From the NCBI GenBank assembly GCA_009783555.1, contig WRDH01000005.1:1-64000 (forward strand): a stretch of DNA of 64,000 nucleotides, written 5' to 3'. Both the position numbers and the translations under genes were made by a program. A model generated the notes under the pieces. It saw only the letters and a program-made list of their open reading frames with translations. It was not told the origin of the DNA and did not search any database. The stretch's first letter is position 1; every line of letters starts with the position of its first letter. The DNA comes from Oscillospiraceae bacterium. Its GTDB lineage: Bacteria > Bacillota > Clostridia > Oscillospirales > Oscillospiraceae. This document shows positions 1 to 7,890 of this stretch, in pieces.

Positions 1-14
1 ATTGCTCAAGTTCA

Positions 15-45
15 TCGGGTGTTCAGTATCGTTATGAACACCCGA
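15..45 (-). terminator. hairpin downstream of tRNA-Pro
   Basis: An 11-bp perfect inverted repeat (arms 15-25 and 35-45, 9-nt loop) begins 3 nt beyond the CCA end of the minus-strand tRNA. No T-run follows on the minus strand, so this could be a terminator or a processing hairpin; the sequence does not decide. Confidence 0.5.
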
Positions 46-47
46 CA

Positions 48-123
48 TGGTCGGAGTGCGGGGACTTGAACCCCGGGCCTCTTGACCCCCAGTCAAGCAC
101 GCTACCAACTGCGCCACACCCCG
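48..123 (-). tRNA. tRNA-Pro (anticodon GGG)
   Basis: The reverse strand folds into a full cloverleaf. The acceptor stem CGGGGTG pairs with CACTCCG with one G-U pair, the D arm contains AGTTGGTAG, the anticodon stem is CTTGA/TCAAG with loop CTGGGGG, and the T arm carries GGTTCAAGTCC. The anticodon is GGG, reading proline CCC/CCU codons. The terminal CCA is encoded (minus strand of 48-50). It stands alone in this window, upstream of and divergent from the amidohydrolase gene. Confidence 0.96.
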
Positions 124-312
124 ATGTAATTTTCTGTATTTGCAATGGTTTTCAGGTTTTATAGTTGTTTACACTTTGATTTTGCGTGCTTGACCATTGC
201 TTTTACAGTGCTTGAAAAGTATATCTGATTACTATATATTATGCAAGTAATATCTTTTCCCTAAAGTTCGAATGATATTATATTTACCTGATAGGAAGAA
301 ATGGAGTTCATT

Positions 313-1578
313 ATGAATAATTACGAGAGTTTCTATGAGCAGTTAATGGAATACGCGAATAATATGCATATAATTGACACGCATGAGCACTTGAATCCTC
401 ACAAGAATTATATTGGTGATGAGCCTGATGTTATACGCGATTATTTTAGTCATTATATAACCAGTGACTTACAATCCGCAGGTATGAGTACACTGGAAAT
501 TGACAAAATCTATGATACCGGTGCCGGTTTGATTGAACGCTTTTCATTGCTTGAACCTTGGCTCGATCAGGTTAAGAATACATCATATTTCAGGTCATTG
601 GAAATAAGTGCCGAAAAAATACATGATGTAAATGAGATTTCACGCAACACAATCGAAGAATTAAATGAGAGGTTCAAAAAAGTAGCAAGTAAAGACGATT
701 ACGGCAGATATATAATGAAAGACTTATGTAATATCGAAGTTTCAATCAATGACAACTGGGCAGATGATATGCGTGCATCCACAACAGAACTGTTTGTGCC
801 TGCGTGGCAGCCTGTTGCTTTTTTAAACTATAATGACAATGAGGCTGTCGCAAATATGAGAGATCCTCAATTAGAAATTGAAAAGATGACGCTAAAAGAG
901 TATTGCGAGTATTACAGACAATACTTCCTGAAGCAGAAATCCGACGGCGCAAAGGCACTCAAATTCCCTGTTGCGTATTGGCGTTCACTGTATTTTGAAG
1001 ATGTTTGTTATGATGAAGCCGTAAAAATATTTGACAAAACAAAAAAGACAAGCGATTTCTTCCCGAAGAAGCTGCAAGATTATATTATGCATTTTATATT
1101 GCAAACAGCGATGGACAACGAAATGGCAGTGCAAATCCACACAGGTATTCAGGAAGGGATGGGTCATAACCTCGAGGACAGTAATCCTATGTTGCTCGGA
1201 AATCTGTTTAAAAAGTATCCGAAGCTGGTCTTCGATTTATTCCACACAGGTTATCCGTACGAGAGAGAACTGACCGTACTCGTTAAATACCACGCAAATG
1301 TATATGTTGACTTTTGCTGGTCACACTTGATTTCCCCTTTTGCCGCAAAAAATGCATTCTATGAAATGCTCGATGTCATTCCATACACAAAGATATTTGG
1401 TTTCGGCGGCGACTATGTATTCTTCGACGGTGTAGTAGGACATCTGACCCTGGCAAAACAAAATGTCTGCACAGTTCTATCGCAAAAAGTCACTAATAAA
1501 GAATGTGGTATTGAACTTGCAAAAAATGTTTTACAGGCTGTTTTTTATGACAATGCAAAAAGAGTGTTTAATCTGTAG
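313..1578 (+). CDS. amidohydrolase-superfamily metal-dependent hydrolase
   Basis: A TIM-barrel metallohydrolase of about 421 residues, related to the amidohydrolase-2/uronate isomerase-like branch. Visible metal-site features are the HxH pair in IDTHEHLN (residues 24 and 26), a GAKALKF lysine, histidines in VQIHTG and FHTGYPYE, and a late aspartate in GFGGDYVFFDG. The start is placed at 313 because GGAG (303-306) sits six bases upstream. The in-frame ATG at 301 has AGGAAG only two bases before it. The substrate cannot be read from sequence; a sugar acid or small cyclic amide/lactone is plausible. It is a single-gene unit, followed by a palindromic repeat that could act as its terminator. Family assignment is firm; function is open. 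Confidence 0.82.
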   Translation: MNNYESFYEQLMEYANNMHIIDTHEHLNPHKNYIGDEPDVIRDYFSHYITSDLQSAGMSTLEIDKIYDTGAGLIERFSLLEPWLDQVKNTSYFRSLEISAEKIHDVNEISRNTIEELNERFKKVASKDDYGRYIMKDLCNIEVSINDNWADDMRASTTELFVPAWQPVAFLNYNDNEAVANMRDPQLEIEKMTLKEYCEYYRQYFLKQKSDGAKALKFPVAYWRSLYFEDVCYDEAVKIFDKTKKTSDFFPKKLQDYIMHFILQTAMDNEMAVQIHTGIQEGMGHNLEDSNPMLLGNLFKKYPKLVFDLFHTGYPYERELTVLVKYHANVYVDFCWSHLISPFAAKNAFYEMLDVIPYTKIFGFGGDYVFFDGVVGHLTLAKQNVCTVLSQKVTNKECGIELAKNVLQAVFYDNAKRVFNL

Positions 1579-1617
1579 TTAAAAATGCAAGTAATTCTAA
1601 CGGTAGGAAGACATGGG

Positions 1618-1646
1618 CAAGACATGGGGACGGTTCATCTGTCTTG
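1618..1646. repeat. GGGGACGGTTC-type palindromic repeat
   Basis: CAAGACA (1618-1624) and TGTCTTG (1640-1646) form the stem around the core GGGGACGGTTCA. It is one member of a dispersed family found at many gene ends in this window. It lies about 40 nt after the amidohydrolase stop and may terminate transcription as a hairpin. Confidence 0.75.
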
Positions 1647-1670
1647 TAAAATAGGCATCAAAAAAATATG

Positions 1671-1699
1671 TTGACAAACAAAAACAATTCAGCTATACT
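1671..1699 (+). promoter_or_regulatory. sigma-A promoter of the GntR/ABC operon
   Basis: TTGACA at 1671-1676 is a perfect -35. A 17-bp spacer leads to TATACT at 1694-1699 (five of six consensus). It drives the GntR regulator starting at 1738. The -10 box lies inside the palindrome at 1691-1726. Confidence 0.85.
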
Positions 1700-1726
1700 A
1701 CATCACATAAGTAATGTAGTATAGCT
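1691..1726. promoter_or_regulatory. palindromic operator over the -10 box
   Basis: Perfect 13-bp inverted repeat: arm AGCTATACTACAT at 1691-1703 and its reverse complement at 1714-1726, with a 10-nt centre. It covers the -10 element and the expected start site. This is the classic position for autorepression by the YtrA-type GntR protein encoded 12 nt downstream. Binding is inferred. Confidence 0.75.
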
Positions 1727-1737
1727 GAGGGTTTTGC

Positions 1738-2127
1738 ATGAAAATAAGCTTTGACAGTTTAAAGCCTGTTTATATCCAGATTGCGGAAGCGATTGAGGAT
1801 GATGTTATCAGCGGCAAACTTTCCGAAGGAAGTCCGGCGTACTCGCAGCTTATAATCGCGAGAGAGCTGAGCGTCAACCCCGCAACCGCCGCAAAAGGGA
1901 TAAACATGCTTGTATCAAAGGGTATACTCGAAAAGCAGCGGGGTGCGTCCATGATTGTCGCTCACGGCGCGCTTGAAAGTTTGCTGAAAGAACGCAGGGA
2001 AAAGGGATTCAGAGAATTGGTTTCAACCCTTGTTTCGGAGGCGAGAAAGATAAATTTATCCGTGGATGAAATCGTGCATGAAATAAACATTTATTGTCAG
2101 AGGGACGGTTCTCCTGACAAACAATGA
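1738..2127 (+). CDS. GntR-family (YtrA subfamily) transcriptional regulator
   Basis: A 129-residue regulator with an N-terminal winged helix-turn-helix (about residues 8-75; LSVNPATAAKGINMLVSKGI is the recognition region) and only a short C-terminal dimerisation tail. This is the YtrA layout, in which the gene heads an ABC transporter operon and represses it until an inducer, often a cell-envelope antibiotic, is present. GAGGG upstream supports the ATG. The last ten or so residues (CQRDGSPDKQ) are encoded by the palindromic repeat at 2094-2120, and the stop lies just beyond that arm, so the native C-terminus has apparently been replaced by repeat sequence. A perfect palindrome over its promoter is the likely operator. 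Confidence 0.9.
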   Translation: MKISFDSLKPVYIQIAEAIEDDVISGKLSEGSPAYSQLIIARELSVNPATAAKGINMLVSKGILEKQRGASMIVAHGALESLLKERREKGFRELVSTLVSEARKINLSVDEIVHEINIYCQRDGSPDKQ

Positions 2128-2171
2128 TGAAAAATCTACATAAGTTGTCAGGAGAACCGTCCCCTTGACAA
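2094..2171. repeat. paired inverted GGGACGGTTC repeat
   Basis: Two 27-nt arms (2094-2120 and 2145-2171) are near-perfect inverted copies of each other, starting TTGTCAG and ending TGACAA around GGGACGGTTCTC or its complement. The left arm encodes the end of the GntR protein; the right arm ends just before the ABC gene's AAAGGAGG. If transcribed, the pair forms a long hairpin between regulator and transporter and may attenuate or stabilise the mRNA. Confidence 0.85.
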
Positions 2172-2189
2172 CAAAGGAGGAACACAACG

Positions 2190-3086
2190 ATGAGTGATGT
2201 CGTAAGGACAGTAAATCTTAGCAAAAACTATGGCAAGACACATGCTTTGAGCGATATGTCCATTATCATTGCCGAGAACAGCATTACCGGGCTGATTGGC
2301 AGGAACGGTTCGGGTAAAACTACGCTTTTGAAAATACTTGCGGGTCTTCTCGATAAAACAGAAGGCGAAGTACTGGTATTCGGCGAACAGCCAATGGACA
2401 ATCTGCCGGTACTCAACAAACTGGTATACACCTACCACGATGTGCCGTATGATGGCGGGCTGAAACTAAAAAAACTGCTTACCTTCTATAAGTTGATGTT
2501 CCCGGATTTCGACCATGAATTTGCGGGAAAGCTAATGAGCTTTTTCGAGCTCAGCGGCAAAATGAAATATAAGCACCTGTCACAAGGCATGGGCAGCATT
2601 TTCAACTTCATATGCGCATTGTCCTGCCGTGCTCCGCTGACAATGATGGATGAGCCTGTTCTGGGCATGGATGTTACAGTCAGAAAATCCGCATATGAAA
2701 TTTTGCTTAGGGACTTTACCGAACACCCCCGTACCTTTATTATCTCCAGTCACCTGCTATCAGAACTCGAAGGAACACTGTCCGACATTCTTCTAATTGA
2801 GCAAGGTCGTGTCGTGCTCAATAAGTCCATTGATGATGTGCGTCAAAGCGCATACCGAATAGATGGCTCCTCCGATGCAATATTGCGGTATATTAAGGAT
2901 AAAAAAGTCATTACGAAAAAAATCAGCAAGCTAAACCGCTTCGCTATAGTATACGAGCCGCTTACAGATGCAGCGGCGGAAGCTATAAAAATGCAAGGGC
3001 TGACCGTTTCTTCTGTACGGGCAGAGGAGCTATGCGTATTTCTGACACAACAAAACAAGGAGGATGAACTCGAATGTTTATGGTAA
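2190..3086 (+). CDS. ABC transporter ATP-binding protein
   Basis: A 298-residue ABC ATPase of the single-domain exporter type. Walker A is GRNGSGKT (residues 37-44), the signature region is LSQGMGS, Walker B with the catalytic Glu is MMDEPVLGMD, and the switch His is in SSHLL. The last ~80 residues after the ATPase core are typical of YtrB/CcmA-like exporters. AAAGGAGG lies nine bases before the ATG. It overlaps the next gene by 13 nt, so ATPase and permease are translationally coupled. With the YtrA-type regulator upstream it forms a three-gene unit, probably for export or sensing of envelope-active compounds. Confidence 0.92.
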   Translation: MSDVVRTVNLSKNYGKTHALSDMSIIIAENSITGLIGRNGSGKTTLLKILAGLLDKTEGEVLVFGEQPMDNLPVLNKLVYTYHDVPYDGGLKLKKLLTFYKLMFPDFDHEFAGKLMSFFELSGKMKYKHLSQGMGSIFNFICALSCRAPLTMMDEPVLGMDVTVRKSAYEILLRDFTEHPRTFIISSHLLSELEGTLSDILLIEQGRVVLNKSIDDVRQSAYRIDGSSDAILRYIKDKKVITKKISKLNRFAIVYEPLTDAAAEAIKMQGLTVSSVRAEELCVFLTQQNKEDELECLW

Positions 3087-4408
3087 AAGAAGAGTTTAAG
3101 AATATAAAGAATCTGTTCAGAGTCAGGTTAAAAATGGCAAAAAATCAATATATTGTCTTTGCGCTTATTTTCACGGGATTTCTTCTAATTCCCCTTATAA
3201 ACAATATTCTTTATATAATTAGTAATAATACAAACCTCTACATCGATGTTCCCGAGTTGTCAGGGTTTATCCTTTTTGGTTTTGTAATCGGTTTAGTCGT
3301 TTCTGTAATTATATATAGAACCGCAAACGCAAAGCTGTCGGTGTACCCGCAAACTAATAATAGCCGGTTGATTTCATCACTACTGATGACCTATCTTACA
3401 ATAACCTTGGTATGGGTAGTTATTTCGGTTATGCATTTAATTAACTTAGGCACATTCAAACTGATGTCGGTTTTCTATGATAATATTATCTTCGCGCTGA
3501 ATATTGATATCGAATTTATTATTGCCGGGTTCTTTGTTTATATTGCGTATAGTTTTCTGATTGTATCGGCAATCGAATTCATAGGAGCGATTTTACGGAA
3601 ATGGACATATTATGCCGCGGTTGCTCTAACTACCCTTTTTGCATTGCTGATTGTCAACTTGCCAAGAATTATCGGACAGTTGTCAAGGATTTTTGCATTT
3701 TTAATCGCGGAACCATCGCTTCTCTTGTTTTTCTTAAAAGCTGCAGGTCTGTGGCTGGCAATTACTGCAGCAACACTTTTACTAAACAGATACACTGTAT
3801 TCTATAAAAGCCGTAGCCCGGCACTAAAGAGAGGCACAGTGATTATTTGTATAGTGATAGCTGTGGCGATTATAGCAATTACACCCGCAGTAATATTTGA
3901 AGTGTCCTATAGCAACAGTGATGATTATTGGGAGGAAGCGGATTGGATTATTGATGAAAATGATTATATCAACACCGAAGAGTTTACCTTTGATATTTCG
4001 CACTTACCCGACGGAAGTCGAATTGACATAGCCGGCACAAACATACACATTTGGTATCCCGGACAATGGGTGTGGTCATCAGATGAAGCTTTTGCGATTG
4101 TTTCAATTGCAGATGAGCTTTACAATATCCAAGGAGATACGATTACCGTAGGATACCGCCCTGCATGGTATCTTGTAAACGGTATTGAAGTGTACAAGTA
4201 TACCAACCAGCACTTGTCTGTGCATCTGGAAGGAAATACGCTAATTCTCGACTACACTCGAGACAATGTCCATGTATTAATCATGCCGGTATGGAGTCTG
4301 GCAAGACAGTTCGATTATTTCAAAGATATGGGCTTATTTACCACAAACGCCCTCGGCTTCACCTCAGGCGGCAACAGCAGAGCAAATATTTGGATTAACG
4401 TTGAGTGA
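3074..4408 (+). CDS. ABC transporter permease with C-terminal extracytoplasmic domain
   Basis: A 444-residue membrane protein with about six hydrophobic segments between residues ~25 and 280 (for example YIVFALIFTGFLLIPLI, GFILFGFVIGLVVSVIIY, GTVIICIVIAVAIIAIT), then a hydrophilic, acidic C-terminal domain of about 165 residues predicted to lie outside the cell. It is the membrane partner of the overlapping ATPase. AAGGAGG at 3058-3064 supports the ATG at 3074. The C-terminal domain has no family I recognise. It may be a ligand-binding extension, which would fit a YtrA-regulated system. Confidence 0.83.
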   Translation: MFMVKEEFKNIKNLFRVRLKMAKNQYIVFALIFTGFLLIPLINNILYIISNNTNLYIDVPELSGFILFGFVIGLVVSVIIYRTANAKLSVYPQTNNSRLISSLLMTYLTITLVWVVISVMHLINLGTFKLMSVFYDNIIFALNIDIEFIIAGFFVYIAYSFLIVSAIEFIGAILRKWTYYAAVALTTLFALLIVNLPRIIGQLSRIFAFLIAEPSLLLFFLKAAGLWLAITAATLLLNRYTVFYKSRSPALKRGTVIICIVIAVAIIAITPAVIFEVSYSNSDDYWEEADWIIDENDYINTEEFTFDISHLPDGSRIDIAGTNIHIWYPGQWVWSSDEAFAIVSIADELYNIQGDTITVGYRPAWYLVNGIEVYKYTNQHLSVHLEGNTLILDYTRDNVHVLIMPVWSLARQFDYFKDMGLFTTNALGFTSGGNSRANIWINVE

Positions 4409-4411
4409 GGC

Positions 4412-4439
4412 AAGACAGGGGGACGGTCCCCTCTGTCTT
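4412..4439. terminator. repeat-derived bidirectional terminator hairpin
   Basis: A GGGGGACGGTCCCC core flanked by AAGACAG and CTGTCTT folds into a strong hairpin with one bulge. It lies in the 36-nt gap between the convergent permease and Na/Pi cotransporter genes, so a member of the dispersed repeat family probably serves both as terminator. Confidence 0.7.
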
Positions 4440-4444
4440 CTACT

Positions 4445-6091
4445 TTAATGCAAGCTCTTCTTGCCTTCCATCAGCATTGAAAAGGCTATGTTGTTTGCGT
4501 GGTCGGCGCTTCTTTCCAGATCTGTTATCATATCTGTGAATATGACTCCGCTCTTAGGCTCGCAGCTTGCGAGCTTGAGTCTTTCAATGTGGTTTTCGAT
4601 GAATTCAGCGGATAGGTTGTCGATATCCTGCTCCAGTGAGTGTATTGCGGAAAGGTAAGAAATATCTTCCTGTTCATATGCTTCCAGAGCAAGGTCAACG
4701 AGTTTTATCGTCATCCCGCTTAATGTTATTAATTCCTTTTCAGCAGCTTCCGAGAACTTGAGATCATTATCTTCCACGATTATTGTGTACTCCGCAATGT
4801 TTTCGGCATGGTCGCCGATTCTTTCCATGTCAGAAACCAGTTGGAACATTCTACCGATTTTAGCGGCTTCATAACCTGATAGAGCCATGTTATTTATCCA
4901 TATTAATTTAATTGCGATATTATGGCTGAGGAAGTCAATTATCTTCTCATTTTTCAGTACCTTTTTCGCAAGCTCCGGATTTTTTGTAGTAAATGACTCA
5001 ACAGCAAGGGCAAGGTTTTCATTAGCGATTTTACCCATGCGGCAGAGCTCAAGATGCGCGTTTACAACTGCAATTGATGGAGTTTGGCTTGTTTTCTCAT
5101 CGAGATACATTAGTTTCTTTTCATAGGTGTGGTCAACTTCATCAGGTGTACCCGGGATTAATTTTTGCATTAAATTTGCAACCTGTTTTACAAACGGCAA
5201 GAGGAGGAACATTGTCGCAAAGTTGTAAAGTGTATGGAACATTGCAACCTGACGCGCTTTTTCCGTCCATGTGTACTCAAACCATGCTAAGATATTGGGG
5301 ATAAGGTAAATCAATGTTCCGAAAACAGTAGTACCTATGATGTCGAACATAATATGAAACAGAGCAGCGCGTTTACTCTCACGGCTTGCCGGGATTGAAG
5401 CGATTAAAGTTGTAATACTTGTGCCTATGTTAGTTCCGAGGATTATATAGACCGAAGTATAAAATGGTATAGGAACACCGCTCAAATGCAAAGTAACCAG
5501 AATACCCATTGTGGCTGATGAACTTTGTATTATCGCGGTAAACAGAAAGCCTACTAATATTGACAGTATGGGGTTTGCGAAGGAAGTTAAGATTGCGTTA
5601 AATGATGGATTGTTGGCTAGATCTTTGAGCGGGATCCCCATTACCGATACGCCAAAGAATAGTATTCCGAATCCAAGTACGGCATAACCGATGTTCTTTA
5701 TGTATCTTTGCTTAAAAAACAAATGCATTATTATGCCTATAAAAATAAATAAGGGGGCAACCTGGTCAATCTTAAACGCAATGAGCTGTGCGCTAAAAGT
5801 TGTACCTACATTTGCACCCATTATAATTCCGATTGCCTGAGTCAAGTTCATCATCCCGGAGTTGACAAGGCTCACGGTCATTATTGTTGTCGCCGTTGAG
5901 CTGTTGATTGCAATTGTTGCCAGAATTCCGACCGCAACAGCGGAAAACCTGTTCGATGTTACGCGTTTAATAATGCCTTGCAGACGGTCACCCGCAATCA
6001 GCTCCAGTCCGTTTGACATCATTTTCATGCCAAAAAGAAACAGTCCGAGACCGCCTACAGCTAAAAATATACTTTCCAGAGTCGGGTTCAT
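4445..6091 (-). CDS. Na/Pi cotransporter family protein with PhoU-like domain
   Basis: About 548 residues. The N-terminal ~310 form the Na+/phosphate cotransporter (NptA/PF02690-like) domain with two inverted halves, each carrying the QSS/NSS-type motif (AINSSTATTIMTV near residue 60 and IIQSSSATMGILV near 185) and GANVGTT/GTNIGTS repeats. Residues ~340-545 are helical and PhoU-like (DMERIGDHAENIAEY, DLERSADHANNIAF). It would import or balance phosphate with sodium. A TTG at 6112 is in frame, but the ATG at 6091 matches the family start (MNPTLESIF) and has GGTGA upstream. The E/RxxDH motifs of PhoU, which bind metal, are present twice. Confidence 0.93.
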   Translation of the reverse strand: MNPTLESIFLAVGGLGLFLFGMKMMSNGLELIAGDRLQGIIKRVTSNRFSAVAVGILATIAINSSTATTIMTVSLVNSGMMNLTQAIGIIMGANVGTTFSAQLIAFKIDQVAPLFIFIGIIMHLFFKQRYIKNIGYAVLGFGILFFGVSVMGIPLKDLANNPSFNAILTSFANPILSILVGFLFTAIIQSSSATMGILVTLHLSGVPIPFYTSVYIILGTNIGTSITTLIASIPASRESKRAALFHIMFDIIGTTVFGTLIYLIPNILAWFEYTWTEKARQVAMFHTLYNFATMFLLLPFVKQVANLMQKLIPGTPDEVDHTYEKKLMYLDEKTSQTPSIAVVNAHLELCRMGKIANENLALAVESFTTKNPELAKKVLKNEKIIDFLSHNIAIKLIWINNMALSGYEAAKIGRMFQLVSDMERIGDHAENIAEYTIIVEDNDLKFSEAAEKELITLSGMTIKLVDLALEAYEQEDISYLSAIHSLEQDIDNLSAEFIENHIERLKLASCEPKSGVIFTDMITDLERSADHANNIAFSMLMEGKKSLH

Positions 6092-6189
6092 ACATTCACC
6101 ATTCCAAATCAAAACTGCTTGCTTATATTATCATGGTATTTTGATTTCATCAAGTACAGTTTTGTGTACATTTTCGACAGATTTTTAAC

Positions 6190-6232
6190 AAAAAAAAAGC
6201 ACATTGTTGTAGAGCCTCGTTTGCGAGACTCT
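6190..6232 (-). terminator. possible terminator after the CHAP gene
   Basis: On the minus strand an imperfect hairpin AGAGTCTCG...CGAGGCTCT (6232-6211) is followed after 12 nt by an uninterrupted T-run (6198-6190). The spacing is longer than in a textbook terminator. It lies between the CHAP gene stop and the Na/Pi cotransporter gene. Confidence 0.4.
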
Positions 6233-6238
6233 GAACAG

Positions 6239-6266
6239 AAGACAGATGAACCGTCCCCTTGTCTTG
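6239..6266. repeat. GGGGACGGTTC-type palindromic repeat
   Basis: AAGACAG/CTTGTCTT stem with core GAACCGTCCCC (the complement of the core seen elsewhere). It directly abuts the stop codon of the CHAP-domain gene at 6267, so this repeat marks the gene's 3' boundary exactly. Confidence 0.75.
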
Positions 6267-7415
6267 CTATGTTATATCAGCGTCAACACCTGTTGTTGAG
6301 TTGACGGGGATTCTGCCGAAGCCTGTGCCGCCGTTTCTGCCGAAGCCGTGTATTTGCCGGCTGCTGAGATCATAGTGACGTATACGTACCGCATTGTTTG
6401 TATTACCTTCAACGGTGTAGACTCTTTGGGTACCGGGGTCAAATGCAACAACAATGCCGACATGTCTGATTTGACCATTTGGTCCTTGGAAATATATTGA
6501 ATCTCCTTCGCGGGGTTGATAACCGGAGCCGCTTGCAGCATACAAGCCGCGTTCCTGATATGCCGCGACACCTTGTGATGTTGATGCGTGCCTCGGGACA
6601 ACATTATGAAGAATTCCCGCCTGGTCTGCTGCCCATGAAACAAACATAGCACACCAAGGCTGACCATTCATACCGTACCATGCGCCGAATTGAGTTATAT
6701 TGCCATTCCCGACAGAGCCGTCTCTGTTACGCTCTTGATAACCAACCTGCGACAGAGCAGCATCAATCATACGTTGTATGTCACTTTGATGCTCGCTCCC
6801 CTCTTGCATATCACCAAGCCCAATCATATTATTTGGTCTGCCTGCGGAAGCATCATTAGTAAACTGAGTGAGCAAGCCCGCAAGCATTTGCATTATAGGC
6901 ATCATATCGCTGCCGCCGCCGCTGCTGCCGGATTGCATCATCATAATCATCATAAACAGCGCTAACTGAGCCCCGGACATCTCACCCGTTCCTGCAGCAG
7001 AAATAAGCGTATTTTCCATGCCTGATGAAATTGAAGGCATGAAAGCAGCCGGTCCGCCCATACCGCCAATTCCACCCATTCCAAGCATGGCGTTTGTCCC
7101 GCCAAGACCGCCTAATCCACTGAGCATTGCATTAGTACCACCGAGGCTGCCTAATCCGCCGAGCATTGCATTTGTTCCGCCGAGACCGCCCATTGTACTT
7201 GACATCGGGCTTGATTCGCTAAAACCACTGCCGGGCGACCCGCCTGACGGGCTTCCCATTCTTTCCATGACAGATTTTAATGCCTGTTCTTTGATGGCAT
7301 CATTTAAAACATTCGAAAAATCCGAGCCCGAGCCTTGGTCACTTGATGACCCTGCTTGATTACTGTTGTTATAAACAGGCGGATTTGTTTCGTTTACACC
7401 ATTGATTGTACTCAT
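6267..7415 (-). CDS. CHAP-domain cysteine peptidase/amidase with Gly-rich repeat region
   Basis: A 382-residue protein. Residues ~1-60 are polar and low in complexity; residues ~85-135 hold three imperfect copies of a Gly-rich unit containing LGGTNAML; residues ~140-190 are Met/Gly-rich; residues ~215-370 form a CHAP domain (catalytic Cys in GQPWCAMFVSWAADQAG, His in IRHVGIVV, then VEGNTNN). CHAP domains cleave peptidoglycan peptides. No signal peptide or membrane segment is visible, which is unusual; release by another route or with a phage- or flagellum-type apparatus is possible. GGAGGT lies seven bases upstream of the ATG. It has its own probable promoter (7475-7502) and is divergent from the DUF1905 gene. 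Confidence 0.85.
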   Translation of the reverse strand: MSTINGVNETNPPVYNNSNQAGSSSDQGSGSDFSNVLNDAIKEQALKSVMERMGSPSGGSPGSGFSESSPMSSTMGGLGGTNAMLGGLGSLGGTNAMLSGLGGLGGTNAMLGMGGIGGMGGPAAFMPSISSGMENTLISAAGTGEMSGAQLALFMMIMMMQSGSSGGGSDMMPIMQMLAGLLTQFTNDASAGRPNNMIGLGDMQEGSEHQSDIQRMIDAALSQVGYQERNRDGSVGNGNITQFGAWYGMNGQPWCAMFVSWAADQAGILHNVVPRHASTSQGVAAYQERGLYAASGSGYQPREGDSIYFQGPNGQIRHVGIVVAFDPGTQRVYTVEGNTNNAVRIRHYDLSSRQIHGFGRNGGTGFGRIPVNSTTGVDADIT

Positions 7416-7474
7416 GTGCCGACCTCCGAATATCTGTTTACGCTACTACTTGCTATCTATTTTATCGGAACTTT

Positions 7475-7502
7475 TATATAGTTTCTTTAATTGAAATGAC
7501 AA
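7475..7502 (-). promoter_or_regulatory. promoter of the CHAP gene
   Basis: On the minus strand TTGTCA (7502-7497), a 16-bp spacer and TATATA (7480-7475) precede the CHAP gene by about 60 nt. Confidence 0.55.
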
Positions 7503-7527
7503 ATAAATGATACCACACAACCATTTC

Positions 7528-7556
7528 TTGAGCAAATGAAATCTATGTGGTATATT
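7528..7556 (+). promoter_or_regulatory. promoter of the DUF1905 gene with flanking inverted repeat
   Basis: TTGAGC (7528-7533), a 17-bp spacer and TATATT (7551-7556) give a good sigma-A promoter 23 nt before the start codon. ATACCACA (7510-7517) and its complement TGTGGTAT (7546-7553) flank it and overlap the -10, so a repressor site is possible. Confidence 0.6.
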
Positions 7557-7578
7557 TGGTTTGAAAGGTAATGTGCAT

Positions 7579-7872
7579 ATGTCCCAAATGAATGACATAA
7601 TCCATGAATTTGAAGCAATAATCCAAAAAGTGCCTGATATTGATGGCGCATATATAGCTGTGCCGTTTGATATCAAAGCTGAGTTTGGCAAGGGACGCTT
7701 GCCTGTACATGCCACCTTCGATGGTGAACCTTATGACGGAAGCATCGTAAACATGGGCATAAAAAACCCGGACGGCTCAATATGTTACATAATAGGTATA
7801 CGAAAAGACATCCGCGCAAAAATCGGCAAGCAACCCGGCGATAGTATAAAAGTGACGATAAAACCAAAATAA
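7579..7872 (+). CDS. DUF1905-domain protein
   Basis: A 97-residue protein matching the DUF1905 pattern: an N-terminal [21 protein letters not shown] strand region, the [20 protein letters not shown] core, and a C-terminal [23 protein letters not shown] segment. The family is a small beta-barrel-like domain often linked to YdeI/OmdA proteins; no biochemical role is established. The ATG at 7579 is chosen because AAAGGT lies nine bases upstream; an in-frame TTG at 7561 has no ribosome binding site. It is followed 18 nt later by the AIM24-type gene, probably co-transcribed. Confidence 0.85.
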   Translation: MSQMNDIIHEFEAIIQKVPDIDGAYIAVPFDIKAEFGKGRLPVHATFDGEPYDGSIVNMGIKNPDGSICYIIGIRKDIRAKIGKQPGDSIKVTIKPK

Positions 7873-7890
7873 ATTGGAAGGACAAATATT

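Noticed and set aside
185-195. 11-mer GCGTGCTTGAC matching part of the tRNA-Pro anticodon arm in inverted orientation, a possible att remnant
   Set aside because: Too short, inverted, and no integrase or element boundary is near.
241-1595. ATGCAAGTAAT direct repeat on both sides of the amidohydrolase gene
   Set aside because: An 11-bp AT-rich match is likely by chance and no transposase or inverted ends accompany it.
7060-7190. Regular repeats that could suggest a CRISPR array
   Set aside because: They are in-frame coding repeats for LGGTNAML units with no unique spacers and no cas genes.
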